64,000 bases of DNA from contig DASPRQ010000031.1 of assembly GCA_035624355.1 (NCBI GenBank), positions 1 to 64,000 of the forward strand, written 5' to 3'. Positions 1 to 6,855 of the stretch are shown here, one piece after another. Below the pieces are notes generated by a model. It had not been told where the DNA came from. It did no database searches and was given only the letters and a program-made list of their open reading frames with translations. Every line of letters starts with the position of its first letter. The first letter of the stretch is position 1. Source of the DNA: Usitatibacter sp035624355 (GTDB lineage: Bacteria; Pseudomonadota; Gammaproteobacteria; Burkholderiales; Usitatibacteraceae). Made by a program: the position numbers and the translations under genes.

Positions 1-116
1 TTCCGCCCACGGCCGGCGAGGGCATCGGCATCGACCGCCTCGTGATGCTCTTCACCGACAGCCCGTCGATCCGCGACGTGATCCTCTTCCCGCAGCTCAA
101 GCCGGAGGAATCGTGA
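1..116 (+). CDS. lysS: Lysyl-tRNA synthetase, C-terminal end (partial)
   Basis: Only the last 37 codons are in the window; the reading frame begins at base 3 and ends with TGA at 114-116. The segment contains GIGIDRLVM and the following SIRDVILFP, which together form class II motif 3 and the C-terminus typical of bacterial LysRS, the enzyme that charges tRNA-Lys in the cytoplasm. The 5-prime part lies outside the window. A glycine-zipper protein gene follows within 50 bases. The family call is firm because motif 3 and the terminal sequence are so conserved. Confidence 0.9.
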   Translation, partial: PPTAGEGIGIDRLVMLFTDSPSIRDVILFPQLKPEES

Positions 117-163
117 GGCGTGCTACGATCTTCGCACATCGCAAATCAAGGGAGGATGGCCCG

Positions 164-577
164 ATGAAACCCAGCATGAGGATCGCGATCCCGGGCGTGC
201 TGCTCGCCCTCGGCGCGGCCTTCGCGAACCCGGTTGCGGCGGCCTGCGACGAGTGCGGCACCGTGATCGACCTGAAGAAGATCGAGAAGGAAGGCGAGTC
301 CTCGGGCGCCGGCGCGGTGATCGGGGGCGTCGCGGGCGGCGTGCTCGGCCACCAGATCGGGAGCGGCCGGGGCAACACCGCGGCGACGATCGCCGGGGCC
401 CTGGGCGGCGCCTACGTCGGCAACAAGGTCGAGAAGAACCGCAACACGGTGACCATCTACCAGGTGGTCGTGAAGATGGAGAACGGCAAGACCCGCTACT
501 TCGATTACAAGGAGCCCACGGGCTTCCACATGGGCGACGCCGTGAAGGTCGTCGACCACCACCTCACCCGCCGATAG
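164..577 (+). CDS. Glycine-zipper 2TM-domain envelope protein
   Basis: This encodes 137 residues. The ATG at 164 is chosen because GGGAGG lies about 10 bases upstream and the product then starts with a clear Sec signal peptide ending near residue 27 (VAAACDECG). An upstream in-frame GTG at 113 would overlap lysS and spoil the signal. Residues about 45-80 are a Gly/Ala-rich glycine zipper (AVIGGVAGGVLGHQIGSG), as in the Rick_17kDa/SlyB outer-membrane family. The C-terminal half is polar and ends in a possible small beta domain. It is not a lipoprotein, because no lipobox cysteine sits at the cleavage site. The function is unknown beyond likely outer-membrane association. Confidence 0.75.
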   Translation: MKPSMRIAIPGVLLALGAAFANPVAAACDECGTVIDLKKIEKEGESSGAGAVIGGVAGGVLGHQIGSGRGNTAATIAGALGGAYVGNKVEKNRNTVTIYQVVVKMENGKTRYFDYKEPTGFHMGDAVKVVDHHLTRR

Positions 578-623
578 GACCCACCGAGCCGCGCCCGCCG
601 GGCAGAGCCGGCGGACGTCCCGC

Positions 624-2198
624 GTGAACGACCTGCTCCTGGAATTCCTCGTCGCCGGCGCGCCCGTCGCCATCGTCGCGCCGTTGCTGTGGACGCTCGC
701 GCGCATCCGGCGCTCGGAGCAGCGGGCGCTGCGCGATGCGCGGGAGACCCGCGACCGGCTGAACGAGGCCCTCGACGGATCGCAGCTCGCCGTGTTCGAC
801 TGGGACGTCGCGAGCCAGGGAGTACGCCTGAGCCCGACCTGGCCCGTCATGCTGGGCGGCGAGGCGGTCGAGACACGGGTGAGCGCGATGGAGCTGTTCT
901 CTCTGCTGCATCCCGACGACGTGCAGCGCGTGCGCGAGGCGGCGGCCGAAACGCTGAGCGGACGCGCATCCCGCTACGACACCGTGCACCGCGTCCGCCG
1001 GCTCGACGGCACCTACTTCTGGTGCCACAGCCGCGGCAAGGTCACGGCGCGCGACGCCCGAGGCCGCGCCGTGCGCTTCGCGGGCACCAACGCCGACGTC
1101 ACGGCGCGGGTGGCCGCCGAGGAGCGCCTGAAGGAGCGCGAGCAGCAGCTGCGCCAGCTCATCGACACGATGCCGGCGGCGATCGCGGTGTTCGGCACCG
1201 ACGAGCGGATCCTCTTCCACAACCGCGCCTACCGCGAGCTCACGGGGCTCGCCGCCGAGGCGATCAACGGCAAGCGCATGCGCGAGGTCGCGGGGGATGC
1301 CGCCTACGGCGTGATCCAGCCCCACGTCCGCGCGGCGCTCGACGGGCGCACCGTGCGCTTCGAGCAGCAGCTCACCGATCCGGGCGGGCGCACCGTCGAC
1401 CTCGAGGTGGTCTACACGCCGCTGCACGACGACCAGGGGCGCGTCACGGCGGCGATCACCGTGCGCTTCGACATCACGCGGCTCAAGGACCTCGACCGCA
1501 TGAAGGACGGCTTCGTCGCCGTCGCGAGCCACGAGCTGCGCACGCCCCTCACCTCGATGCGCGGCTCGCTCGGGCTGCTGCAGGGGGGCGTCGCGGGCGA
1601 GCTCGCCGCCGAGGCCCGCGGGCTGGTCTCCATCGCGATGCAGAACTGCGAGCGCCTCGTGCGCCTGGTGGACGACCTGCTCGACCTCGAGAAGGTCACC
1701 TCGGGCCACGGCGCGTTCCGCATCGCCCTCCTCGACTGGCCCACGGTGCTGCGCCAGGCGATCGACTCGAGCCACGGCTTCGTCGAATCCTACGGGGTCG
1801 CCTTCGAGCTCGAGCCCCCGCCGGAGCTGCGGGTGCGCGGCGACGAGGACCGCCTGATCCAGGTGCTGTCGAACCTGCTCTTCAACGCCGCGAAGTTCTC
1901 GCCCCGGGGGAGCGTCGTGACGGTGAGCGCGAAGCAGCTCGCCGAGAGCTGGGTGCGGACCTCGGTTCGCGACCGCGGCCCCGGAGTCCCCGAGCACTTC
2001 CGCGAGCGCATCTTCCAGCGCTTCGCCCAGGCGCACATGGGGGAGGACCGGCCCGCGGAAGGCAGCGGCCTGGGGCTCGCCATCAGCCGGGAGATCATCG
2101 AGCGGCTCGGCGGCCACATCGGGTTTGACGCCGCACAAGGCGGCGGAACGGTATTCTGGTTCGATCTCCCCGGGACCTCCGAAGCCGCCACGAAATGA
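624..2198 (+). CDS. PAS-domain sensor histidine kinase
   Basis: This encodes 524 residues with a GTG start preceded by GGCGGA. Residues 5-28 form one N-terminal membrane segment. Two PAS modules follow (about 45-165 with a PAC-like end, and 172-288). The HisKA helix carries SHELRTP with phospho-acceptor His303. The HATPase domain shows the N box (NLLFNAAKFS), the G1 box (DRGPGVP) and the G2 box (GSGLGLAIS). It should autophosphorylate and pass phosphate to the response regulator that overlaps its stop codon by 4 bases. With no periplasmic domain, sensing is probably cytoplasmic through the PAS modules. The ligand is unknown. Confidence 0.92.
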   Translation: MNDLLLEFLVAGAPVAIVAPLLWTLARIRRSEQRALRDARETRDRLNEALDGSQLAVFDWDVASQGVRLSPTWPVMLGGEAVETRVSAMELFSLLHPDDVQRVREAAAETLSGRASRYDTVHRVRRLDGTYFWCHSRGKVTARDARGRAVRFAGTNADVTARVAAEERLKEREQQLRQLIDTMPAAIAVFGTDERILFHNRAYRELTGLAAEAINGKRMREVAGDAAYGVIQPHVRAALDGRTVRFEQQLTDPGGRTVDLEVVYTPLHDDQGRVTAAITVRFDITRLKDLDRMKDGFVAVASHELRTPLTSMRGSLGLLQGGVAGELAAEARGLVSIAMQNCERLVRLVDDLLDLEKVTSGHGAFRIALLDWPTVLRQAIDSSHGFVESYGVAFELEPPPELRVRGDEDRLIQVLSNLLFNAAKFSPRGSVVTVSAKQLAESWVRTSVRDRGPGVPEHFRERIFQRFAQAHMGEDRPAEGSGLGLAISREIIERLGGHIGFDAAQGGGTVFWFDLPGTSEAATK

Positions 2199-2599
2199 CC
2201 CGCCGCGCCCTCTCCCGCATCCTGCTGGTGGACGACCAGCGCGACATCCGCTCCATCGTCGGCCTCGCCCTGGGCAAGATCGGCGGCTTCAAGGTGCAGG
2301 TCTGCGCCTCGGGCGAGGAGGCCCTCGCCACGGCCCCGGACTTCGCGCCGGACCTGCTGCTGCTCGACCTCAGCATGCCCGTGCTCGACGGCGTGGGCAC
2401 GCTGAAGGCGCTGCGCGTGAAGGGCCTCGAGGCGCCCGCGGTCTTCTTCACCGCGCGGCTGAAGGCGAGCGACATGGGACGCTACCGGGACCTGGGCGTG
2501 CTGGGCGTGATCCCCAAGCCCTTCGATCCCCTCAAGCTCGGCGCCCAGCTGCGCGAGTTCTGGCGGCAGTACCTGGCGGGGCAGCCCGTCCAGGAGTAG
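2195..2599 (+). CDS. Single-domain (CheY-like) response regulator
   Basis: This is a 134-residue receiver domain with no output domain. The acidic pair Asp13/Asp14, phospho-acceptor Asp58 (LLLLDLSMP), Thr86 and Lys108 (IPKPF) are all in place. Its ATG overlaps the kinase stop codon (ATGA), so the two are co-translated and form a two-component pair. Without a DNA-binding domain it must act by protein contact or in a phosphorelay. Its last 68 bases overlap the 3-prime end of rimO on the other strand. Confidence 0.9.
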   Translation: MTRRALSRILLVDDQRDIRSIVGLALGKIGGFKVQVCASGEEALATAPDFAPDLLLLDLSMPVLDGVGTLKALRVKGLEAPAVFFTARLKASDMGRYRDLGVLGVIPKPFDPLKLGAQLREFWRQYLAGQPVQE

Positions 2600-3974
2600 C
2601 CGCCGCGGGCGCGGGGCGCACGAAGCGCGCGGCGAGGTCGTGCTCGCCGGAGCCGGTCACGCGCACGCGCAGGAAGTCGCCGGGACGCGCGTCCCGCGCC
2701 CCCGCCACGCGGACCACGCCGTCGATCCCGGGCGCGTCGGCGGCGCTGCGGGCGACGGCCTCGTCGCCGGATACCTCGTCCACGAGCACCTCGATCTCGG
2801 CACCCACCTTGCGCGCGAGCCGGGCTCGACTCACCGCAGCCTGCGCCTGCATGAAGCGGGCGCGGCGCTCCTCCTTCACCGCCTCGGGCACGGCGCCCGG
2901 CAGCTCGTTCGCGCGCGCGCCCTCGACGGGCGAGTAGGCGAAGCAGCCCACGCGGTCGAGCTCGGCCTCGCGCAGGAAGGCGAGGAGCTCCTCGAACTCC
3001 GCTTCCGTCTCGCCGGGGAAGCCGACGATGAACGTCGAGCGCAGCGTGATCTCCGGGCAGCCGGCGCGCCACGCAGCGATGCGCTCGAGGTTCCTCTCCG
3101 TCGAGGCGGGACGCTTCATGAGGCGCAGGATCCGCGGGCTCGCGTGCTGGAAGGGCACGTCGAGGTAGGGAAGGATCCGCCCCTCGGCCATGAGCGGGAT
3201 CACCTCGTCGACGTGCGGGTACGGATACACGTAGTGCAGGCGCACCCATGCGCCGAGCGAGCCCAGCGCCTCGCAAAGCTCCGTCATGCGCGTCTTCAGC
3301 GGCCGGCCGCCCCAGAAGCCCGTGCGGTACTTCACGTCCACGCCGTAGGCGCTGGTGTCCTGCGAGATCACCAGCAGCTCCTTCACGCCCGCGGCCACCA
3401 GGCGCTCGGCTTCCGCCATGACCTCGCCCACGGGGCGGCTCGCGAGGTCGCCGCGCATCGAGGGGATGATGCAGAAGGTGCAGCGATGGTTGCAGCCCTC
3501 GGAGATCTTGAGGTAGGCGTAATGGCCCGGCGTGAGGCGGATGCCCTGCGGGGGAACGAGGTCGGTGAACGGGTCGTGGGGCTTCGGCAGGTGGGCGTGG
3601 ACGTGCGCCATCACCTCGTCCCGCGCGTGGGGGCCGGTCACCGCGAGCACCGCCGGGTGCGCCTCCCGCACGATGCCGCCCTTCGCGCCCAGGCAGCCGG
3701 TGACGATCACCCTGCCGTTCTCCGCGAGCGCCTCGCCGATCGCCTCCAGCGACTCGCGCACGGCCTCGTCGATGAAGCCGCAGGTGTTCACGACCACGAG
3801 GTCCGAGCCCTCGTAGGTCGGGGCGATCTCGTAGCCTTCGGCGCGCAGCTGCGTGAGGATCGCCTCGGAATCGACCAGCGCCTTGGGGCAGCCGAGGGAG
3901 ACGAAGCCGACCCTGGGGACGGGCCCGGATTTCCCGGCGGGAATCGGGGTCCGCCCCCGGTTTGGGCCGCTCAC
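2532..3974 (-). CDS. rimO: Ribosomal protein uS12 methylthiotransferase RimO
   Basis: RimO is a radical-SAM enzyme that methylthiolates an aspartate of ribosomal protein S12. The 480-residue product has an N-terminal MTTase domain (GFVSLGCPKALVDSE), the radical-SAM cluster motif CNHRCTFC, and a C-terminal TRAM domain ending near GDFLRVRVTG. The only usable start is a GTG that overlaps the phaR stop as GTGA. This gives about 20 extra N-terminal residues that are encoded by palindromic DNA and are absent from typical RimO. The C-terminus also runs about 30 residues past TRAM and converges on the response regulator gene with a 68-base overlap. The family call is firm. Confidence 0.93.
   Translation of the reverse strand: MSGPNRGRTPIPAGKSGPVPRVGFVSLGCPKALVDSEAILTQLRAEGYEIAPTYEGSDLVVVNTCGFIDEAVRESLEAIGEALAENGRVIVTGCLGAKGGIVREAHPAVLAVTGPHARDEVMAHVHAHLPKPHDPFTDLVPPQGIRLTPGHYAYLKISEGCNHRCTFCIIPSMRGDLASRPVGEVMAEAERLVAAGVKELLVISQDTSAYGVDVKYRTGFWGGRPLKTRMTELCEALGSLGAWVRLHYVYPYPHVDEVIPLMAEGRILPYLDVPFQHASPRILRLMKRPASTERNLERIAAWRAGCPEITLRSTFIVGFPGETEAEFEELLAFLREAELDRVGCFAYSPVEGARANELPGAVPEAVKEERRARFMQAQAAVSRARLARKVGAEIEVLVDEVSGDEAVARSAADAPGIDGVVRVAGARDARPGDFLRVRVTGSGEHDLAARFVRPAPAAATPGRAAPPGTAARTRAAGRRA
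3928..3960. repeat. REP-like double palindrome inside the 5-prime end of rimO
   Basis: Two adjacent imperfect palindromes are visible. One is GATTTCCC (3928-3935), loop GGC, then GGGAATC (3939-3945). The other is CGGGG (3945-3949), a five-base loop, then CCCCG (3955-3959). A paired-hairpin layout is characteristic of REP/BIME-type dispersed repeats. The DNA codes for the unusual N-terminal extension of RimO. A related but degenerate sequence lies at about 6785-6830. Confidence 0.5.
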
Positions 3975-4552
3975 TTCGCCTTGCGCCCCTTCTTCGGAGC
4001 GGGCTTCGGGTGCGGCTTCGCTTCCTCGGGGGGCGCGTAGGGGAAGCCGGAGAAGAGCTTGAGCGCCTGGTTGCGCAGCTCCTCCTGCATGTCGATCACG
4101 GCCTTGGCCCCCTTCTCGAGGTAGCCGCCCATCACGTTGGGGATCTTCTGCTGCTGGGAGATGAACTGCGCCCACGCGTCGGCGGGCATCTTGGGCAGCT
4201 CGCCGTAGATCGATTGCGCCTGCTCCTGGAAGCGCTTCTGCGCCTCGTGGAAGGCGAAGATCGAGCGCTCGAGGTACGAGCCCATCAGCCCCTGCATCGC
4301 GTGGCCGTAGTAGCGGATGATGTTCGCGAGCATCTCGGTGGAGAACATCGGCACGCCGCCCGACTCCTCCTCGAGGATGATCTGCAGGAGGATCGCGCGC
4401 GTGAGGTCCTCTCCGGTCTTCGCGTCCTGCACCCGGAACTCCTTGTACTGCAGCACCAGGTCCTTCACCTCGGCGAGCGTGATGTAGGCGGAGGTCTCGG
4501 TGTCGTAGAGCCTCCGGTTCGGATACTTCTTGATGATCCGCGGCGCTGCCAT
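3971..4552 (-). CDS. phaR: Polyhydroxyalkanoate synthesis repressor PhaR
   Basis: This encodes 193 residues and is PhaR, which represses phasin genes and binds PHA granules. The N-terminal PHB_acc_N DNA-binding domain starts at once with IIKKYPNRRLYDTETS, and a PHB_acc domain follows (MLANIIRYYGHAMQGLM). The C-terminus is Lys/Pro-rich. The ATG at 4552 has GAGGGAG upstream and gives the usual family length; an in-frame start 60 bases further upstream would add an unconserved leader. It is divergent from the phasin gene, and the 244-base region between them holds TGC/GCA palindromes suited to autoregulation. Its stop overlaps the rimO start. Confidence 0.93.
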   Translation of the reverse strand: MAAPRIIKKYPNRRLYDTETSAYITLAEVKDLVLQYKEFRVQDAKTGEDLTRAILLQIILEEESGGVPMFSTEMLANIIRYYGHAMQGLMGSYLERSIFAFHEAQKRFQEQAQSIYGELPKMPADAWAQFISQQQKIPNVMGGYLEKGAKAVIDMQEELRNQALKLFSGFPYAPPEEAKPHPKPAPKKGRKAK

Positions 4553-4632
4553 GGGCCACTCCCTCGCGCGATGCTGCGCTACATCAATCCGGCTTCGTGC
4601 GGGGACCTGCATGCCTTTGCGGCGCCCGCCTC

Positions 4633-4663
4633 AAGTGCTTCATTTCATTGCAGTTTAGCACTT
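4633..4663. promoter_or_regulatory. Inverted repeat in the phaR-phasin spacer (candidate PhaR site)
   Basis: AAGTGC at 4633-4638 and GCACTT at 4658-4663 form a six-base inverted repeat with 19 bases between the arms. A TGC-N6-GCA element (4649-4660) overlaps it. PhaR homologues are known to prefer TGC/GCA-rich sites. The repeat lies on the phaR-proximal side, so autoregulation of phaR is plausible. This is an inference from sequence only. Confidence 0.35.
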
Positions 4664-4687
4664 TATTGCGGCGCGGGCTCCGGGCTG

Positions 4688-4702
4688 TGGTGCAATGCAC
4701 CA
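4688..4702. promoter_or_regulatory. Perfect 15-base palindrome upstream of the phasin promoter (candidate PhaR operator)
   Basis: TGGTGCAATGCACCA is a perfect palindrome with seven-base arms around a central A. It ends eight bases before the phasin -35 hexamer and is built from TGC/GCA triplets like known PhaR targets. It is the most symmetrical element in the spacer and is well placed to control the phasin promoter. Confidence 0.5.
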
Positions 4703-4710
4703 AAAATCCC

Positions 4711-4739
4711 TTGACACGCAGAATTCGCCTTCCTAGAAT
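4711..4739 (+). promoter_or_regulatory. Sigma-70 promoter of the phasin gene
   Basis: TTGACA (4711-4716) and TAGAAT (4734-4739) are separated by exactly 17 bases, a near-consensus housekeeping promoter. The predicted start of transcription, near 4746, gives a leader of about 50 bases with AGGAGA just upstream of the phasin ATG. A strong promoter fits the known abundance of phasins. Repression would be expected from the adjacent palindrome. Confidence 0.75.
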
Positions 4740-4796
4740 GGAATTGTTGCGGCGCACCAAATCCCAAGCGCCGCGCCGAATCGCAGGAGAACATCG

Positions 4797-5315
4797 ATGC
4801 CCGCCGCCAGCCCGCTTTCCGACATGTCCAGCGCCACCGTGGATGCCGCCACGCGCTTCGCGCGGATCTCGATGGACAGCGCAGAGCGCGCGTTGGCGGT
4901 GCAGCTCGAATTCGCCAAGGGCGCGATCAGCCAGGCCGGCGTCGACGCCAAGGCGCTCGCCGGCGCGAAAGACGTCCAGGAGCTGATGGCGCTTCGCTCG
5001 CGCATCGCCGAGAAGACGCTCGAGAGCCTGATGGGCTACTCGCGCAGCCTCTACGAGGTCGCCTCCGAAGCGCAAAGCGAGCTCTCGAAGCTCGCCGAGG
5101 AGCGCATGAGCTCCTTCCAGCAGGCGGTCTCCGAGACCGTGGACCAGGCCGCCAAGACGGCCCCCGCGGGCGGGGACGTGGCCGCCGCGGCGATCAAGTC
5201 GTCGCTCGCCGCCACCACCGCCGCCTTCGACAGCTTCACCAAGGCCGCCAAGCACGTGAGCAGCTTCGCCGACGCCGGCGTGCGCGGCGCAGCCGAGGGC
5301 AAGGCGAGGAAGTGA
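4797..5315 (+). CDS. phaP: Phasin family protein (PHA granule coat)
   Basis: This encodes 172 residues, predicted mostly helical and Ala/Glu-rich, with the phasin-family features of a 100-residue amphipathic core (FARISMDSAERALAVQLEF, then a segment near LMALRSRIAEKTLESLMGYS). Phasins coat polyhydroxyalkanoate granules. The ATG has AGGAGA seven bases upstream and a near-consensus promoter. The gene is divergent from its likely repressor phaR, and a strong terminator follows about 60 bases downstream. Confidence 0.88.
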   Translation: MPAASPLSDMSSATVDAATRFARISMDSAERALAVQLEFAKGAISQAGVDAKALAGAKDVQELMALRSRIAEKTLESLMGYSRSLYEVASEAQSELSKLAEERMSSFQQAVSETVDQAAKTAPAGGDVAAAAIKSSLAATTAAFDSFTKAAKHVSSFADAGVRGAAEGKARK

Positions 5316-5349
5316 CCCGCCGGGCCGAACCGGATTCAAGTCTCCTCCT

Positions 5350-5374
5350 CCTTTATCGCAATTACGGATAAAGG
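5350..5374. other. Upstream hairpin of a tandem hairpin pair
   Basis: CCTTTATC (5350-5357) and GATAAAGG (5367-5374) form an eight-base inverted repeat with a nine-base loop, immediately before the Rho-independent terminator. It is AT-rich compared with the surroundings. It could stabilise the phasin mRNA 3-prime end or be a protein-binding site. No T-tract follows it. Confidence 0.4.
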
Positions 5375-5376
5375 TT

Positions 5377-5405
5377 AAACCCCGGGCCCAACCCGGGGTT
5401 TTTTT
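5377..5405 (+). terminator. Rho-independent terminator after the phasin gene
   Basis: AAACCCCGGG (5377-5386) pairs with CCCGGGGTTT (5392-5401) around a five-base loop, and an uninterrupted run of seven T spans 5399-5405. This is a strong intrinsic terminator. It lies 17 bases before the phaB start at 5422, so phaB must rely on read-through or on a promoter hidden in this region. Confidence 0.88.
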
Positions 5406-5421
5406 CTTCGGGCGCGCAACG

Positions 5422-6171
5422 ATGGATCGACGTGTGGCACTCGTGACGGGTGGCGTGGGCGGCATCGGCACCGCCGTCTGCAAGCGCCTCGCGGCCGACG
5501 GGCATTTCGTGGTCGCGAACTACGCGATCCCCGGCAGCGAGACGCGCTGGCGCGAGGCGATGGCGGCGGCGGGACTGAACGGCGCGCGCACGGCGCTGGC
5601 CTACGGCGACGTGACCGACTTCGAGGCCATGGGGCGCATGGTGCGGGAGATCGCGGACGAGCACGGCCCCGTCGAGATCCTGGTGAACTGCGCCGGCATC
5701 ACCCGCGACTCGACCTTCCGCAAGATGACCCCCGACCAGTGGCGCGCGGTCCTCGCGACCAACCTCGACAGCGTCTTCAACGTGACGCGCCACGTGATCG
5801 ATGGGATGGTCGAGCACGGCTGGGGGCGCATCGTGAACATCTCCTCGGTGAACGCGGTGCGCGGCCAGTTCGGCCAGACCAACTACGCCGCCGCCAAGGC
5901 GGGCATCCTCGGGTTCACCAAGTCGCTCGCCCAGGAGGTGGTGAAGAAGGGCGTCACGGTGAATGCCATCTCACCGGGCTACGTGCAGACCGACATGGTG
6001 ATGGCGATCCGCGAGGACGTGCGCCAGAAGATCGTCTCCGAGATCCCCGCGGGTCGGCTCGCCATGCCCGAGGAAGTGGCCGACGCCGTGGCCTTCCTCG
6101 TCTCCGAGAAGGCCGCCTACATCACCGGCACCAACCTGTCGGTGAACGGCGGCCTGCACATGTACGCGTAG
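5422..6171 (+). CDS. phaB: Acetoacetyl-CoA reductase (PhaB-type SDR), copy 1
   Basis: This encodes 249 residues of the short-chain dehydrogenase family. It has the NADPH-binding TGGVGGIG near residue 9, the NAG-like NCAGIT, the catalytic serine in NISSVN, and the catalytic NYAAAKAG motif. NFDSVFNV-like text and the terminus TGTNLSVNGGLHMY are diagnostic of PhaB, which reduces acetoacetyl-CoA to (R)-3-hydroxybutyryl-CoA for PHA synthesis. It has no good ribosome-binding site and follows a terminator closely. A second paralogue lies 700 bases away on the other strand beside phaC. Confidence 0.88.
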   Translation: MDRRVALVTGGVGGIGTAVCKRLAADGHFVVANYAIPGSETRWREAMAAAGLNGARTALAYGDVTDFEAMGRMVREIADEHGPVEILVNCAGITRDSTFRKMTPDQWRAVLATNLDSVFNVTRHVIDGMVEHGWGRIVNISSVNAVRGQFGQTNYAAAKAGILGFTKSLAQEVVKKGVTVNAISPGYVQTDMVMAIREDVRQKIVSEIPAGRLAMPEEVADAVAFLVSEKAAYITGTNLSVNGGLHMYA

Positions 6172-6174
6172 CGC

Positions 6175-6687
6175 TCAGGGACCGGGCGCGAACGCGAGCC
6201 CGATGGGCCAGCGGTACGTGCCGGGCCGCGCCCCGGGGGCGAGATACATCCGGTAGCCCACGTTCACGGGCGTCTCGACGAGCCTCGCCGCGTCGACGTG
6301 CAGGGAGCTTCCCGGGGCATCGGCCTCGACGGCCTGGCCGTGGAGGCGGGCCACCACGCGGGCGAGCAGCCTCGAATCGAACGCGATGGACACGTAGAAG
6401 CCCGCGCGACTGTTGGAGGTGACGACGAGGGACGCGCCGCGTTCGACGTCGACATAGCCGCGGGCCACGTCCGCGTCGGTGATCGACACCTCGCGCGGCT
6501 CGGCCGCGGCCTTCACCCGCAGGACCACCGGGATCACGATCTTGAAGTCGATGCTCGCCTGGGCGCCGGAGGTGCCCAGGGAGCTGGAAGCCCGGGCAGC
6601 GGGAGCCGCGGCGACGAAGGCGGCGATGGCGAGCACCGGTGCGCACCGGAAAGCGCGTGCCACAACGCAATCGCCCGCGATTCGCAT
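6175..6687 (-). CDS. Secreted protein of unknown function
   Basis: This encodes 170 residues. A basic N-terminus and hydrophobic stretch end at about residue 33 (PAARASSS), giving a Sec signal peptide. The mature part is predicted to be beta-rich, starts with hydrophobic strand-like text (IDFKIVIPVVLRVKAA) and ends with GTYRWPIGLAFAPG, a layout like DUF4402-type or pilin-like beta-sandwich proteins. It contains no cysteine after the leader. It lies between two phaB genes, converging on the first with a three-base gap. I do not recognise the family with confidence. Confidence 0.5.
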   Translation of the reverse strand: MRIAGDCVVARAFRCAPVLAIAAFVAAAPAARASSSLGTSGAQASIDFKIVIPVVLRVKAAAEPREVSITDADVARGYVDVERGASLVVTSNSRAGFYVSIAFDSRLLARVVARLHGQAVEADAPGSSLHVDAARLVETPVNVGYRMYLAPGARPGTYRWPIGLAFAPGP

Positions 6688-6784
6688 GGCCCCCGCCTCG
6701 TCCGGCGCACGCCGGGAGTGGGACCATCTTCATGCGCAGGCGGGCCGCCGGCCATCGGATATTCCCCGGTCCGGAGACTCCAAA

Positions 6785-6830
6785 TCCCGCAGGATCGGTG
6801 CCGACCCTTCCGGATTCCCGGGGGACTCGA
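6785..6830. repeat. Degenerate REP-like palindrome upstream of the secreted protein gene
   Basis: GGATCGG (6793-6799), a two-base loop and CCGACCC (6802-6808) form a near-palindrome, flanked by AAATCCCG on one side and GGATTCCCGGG on the other. The same blocks occur in the rimO 5-prime element (GGATTTCCCG, CGGGGTCCG). The gap 6688-6855 otherwise shows no gene. Confidence 0.35.
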
Positions 6831-6855
6831 CCCTCGCGAGCCCCGGCCCCGGCGC

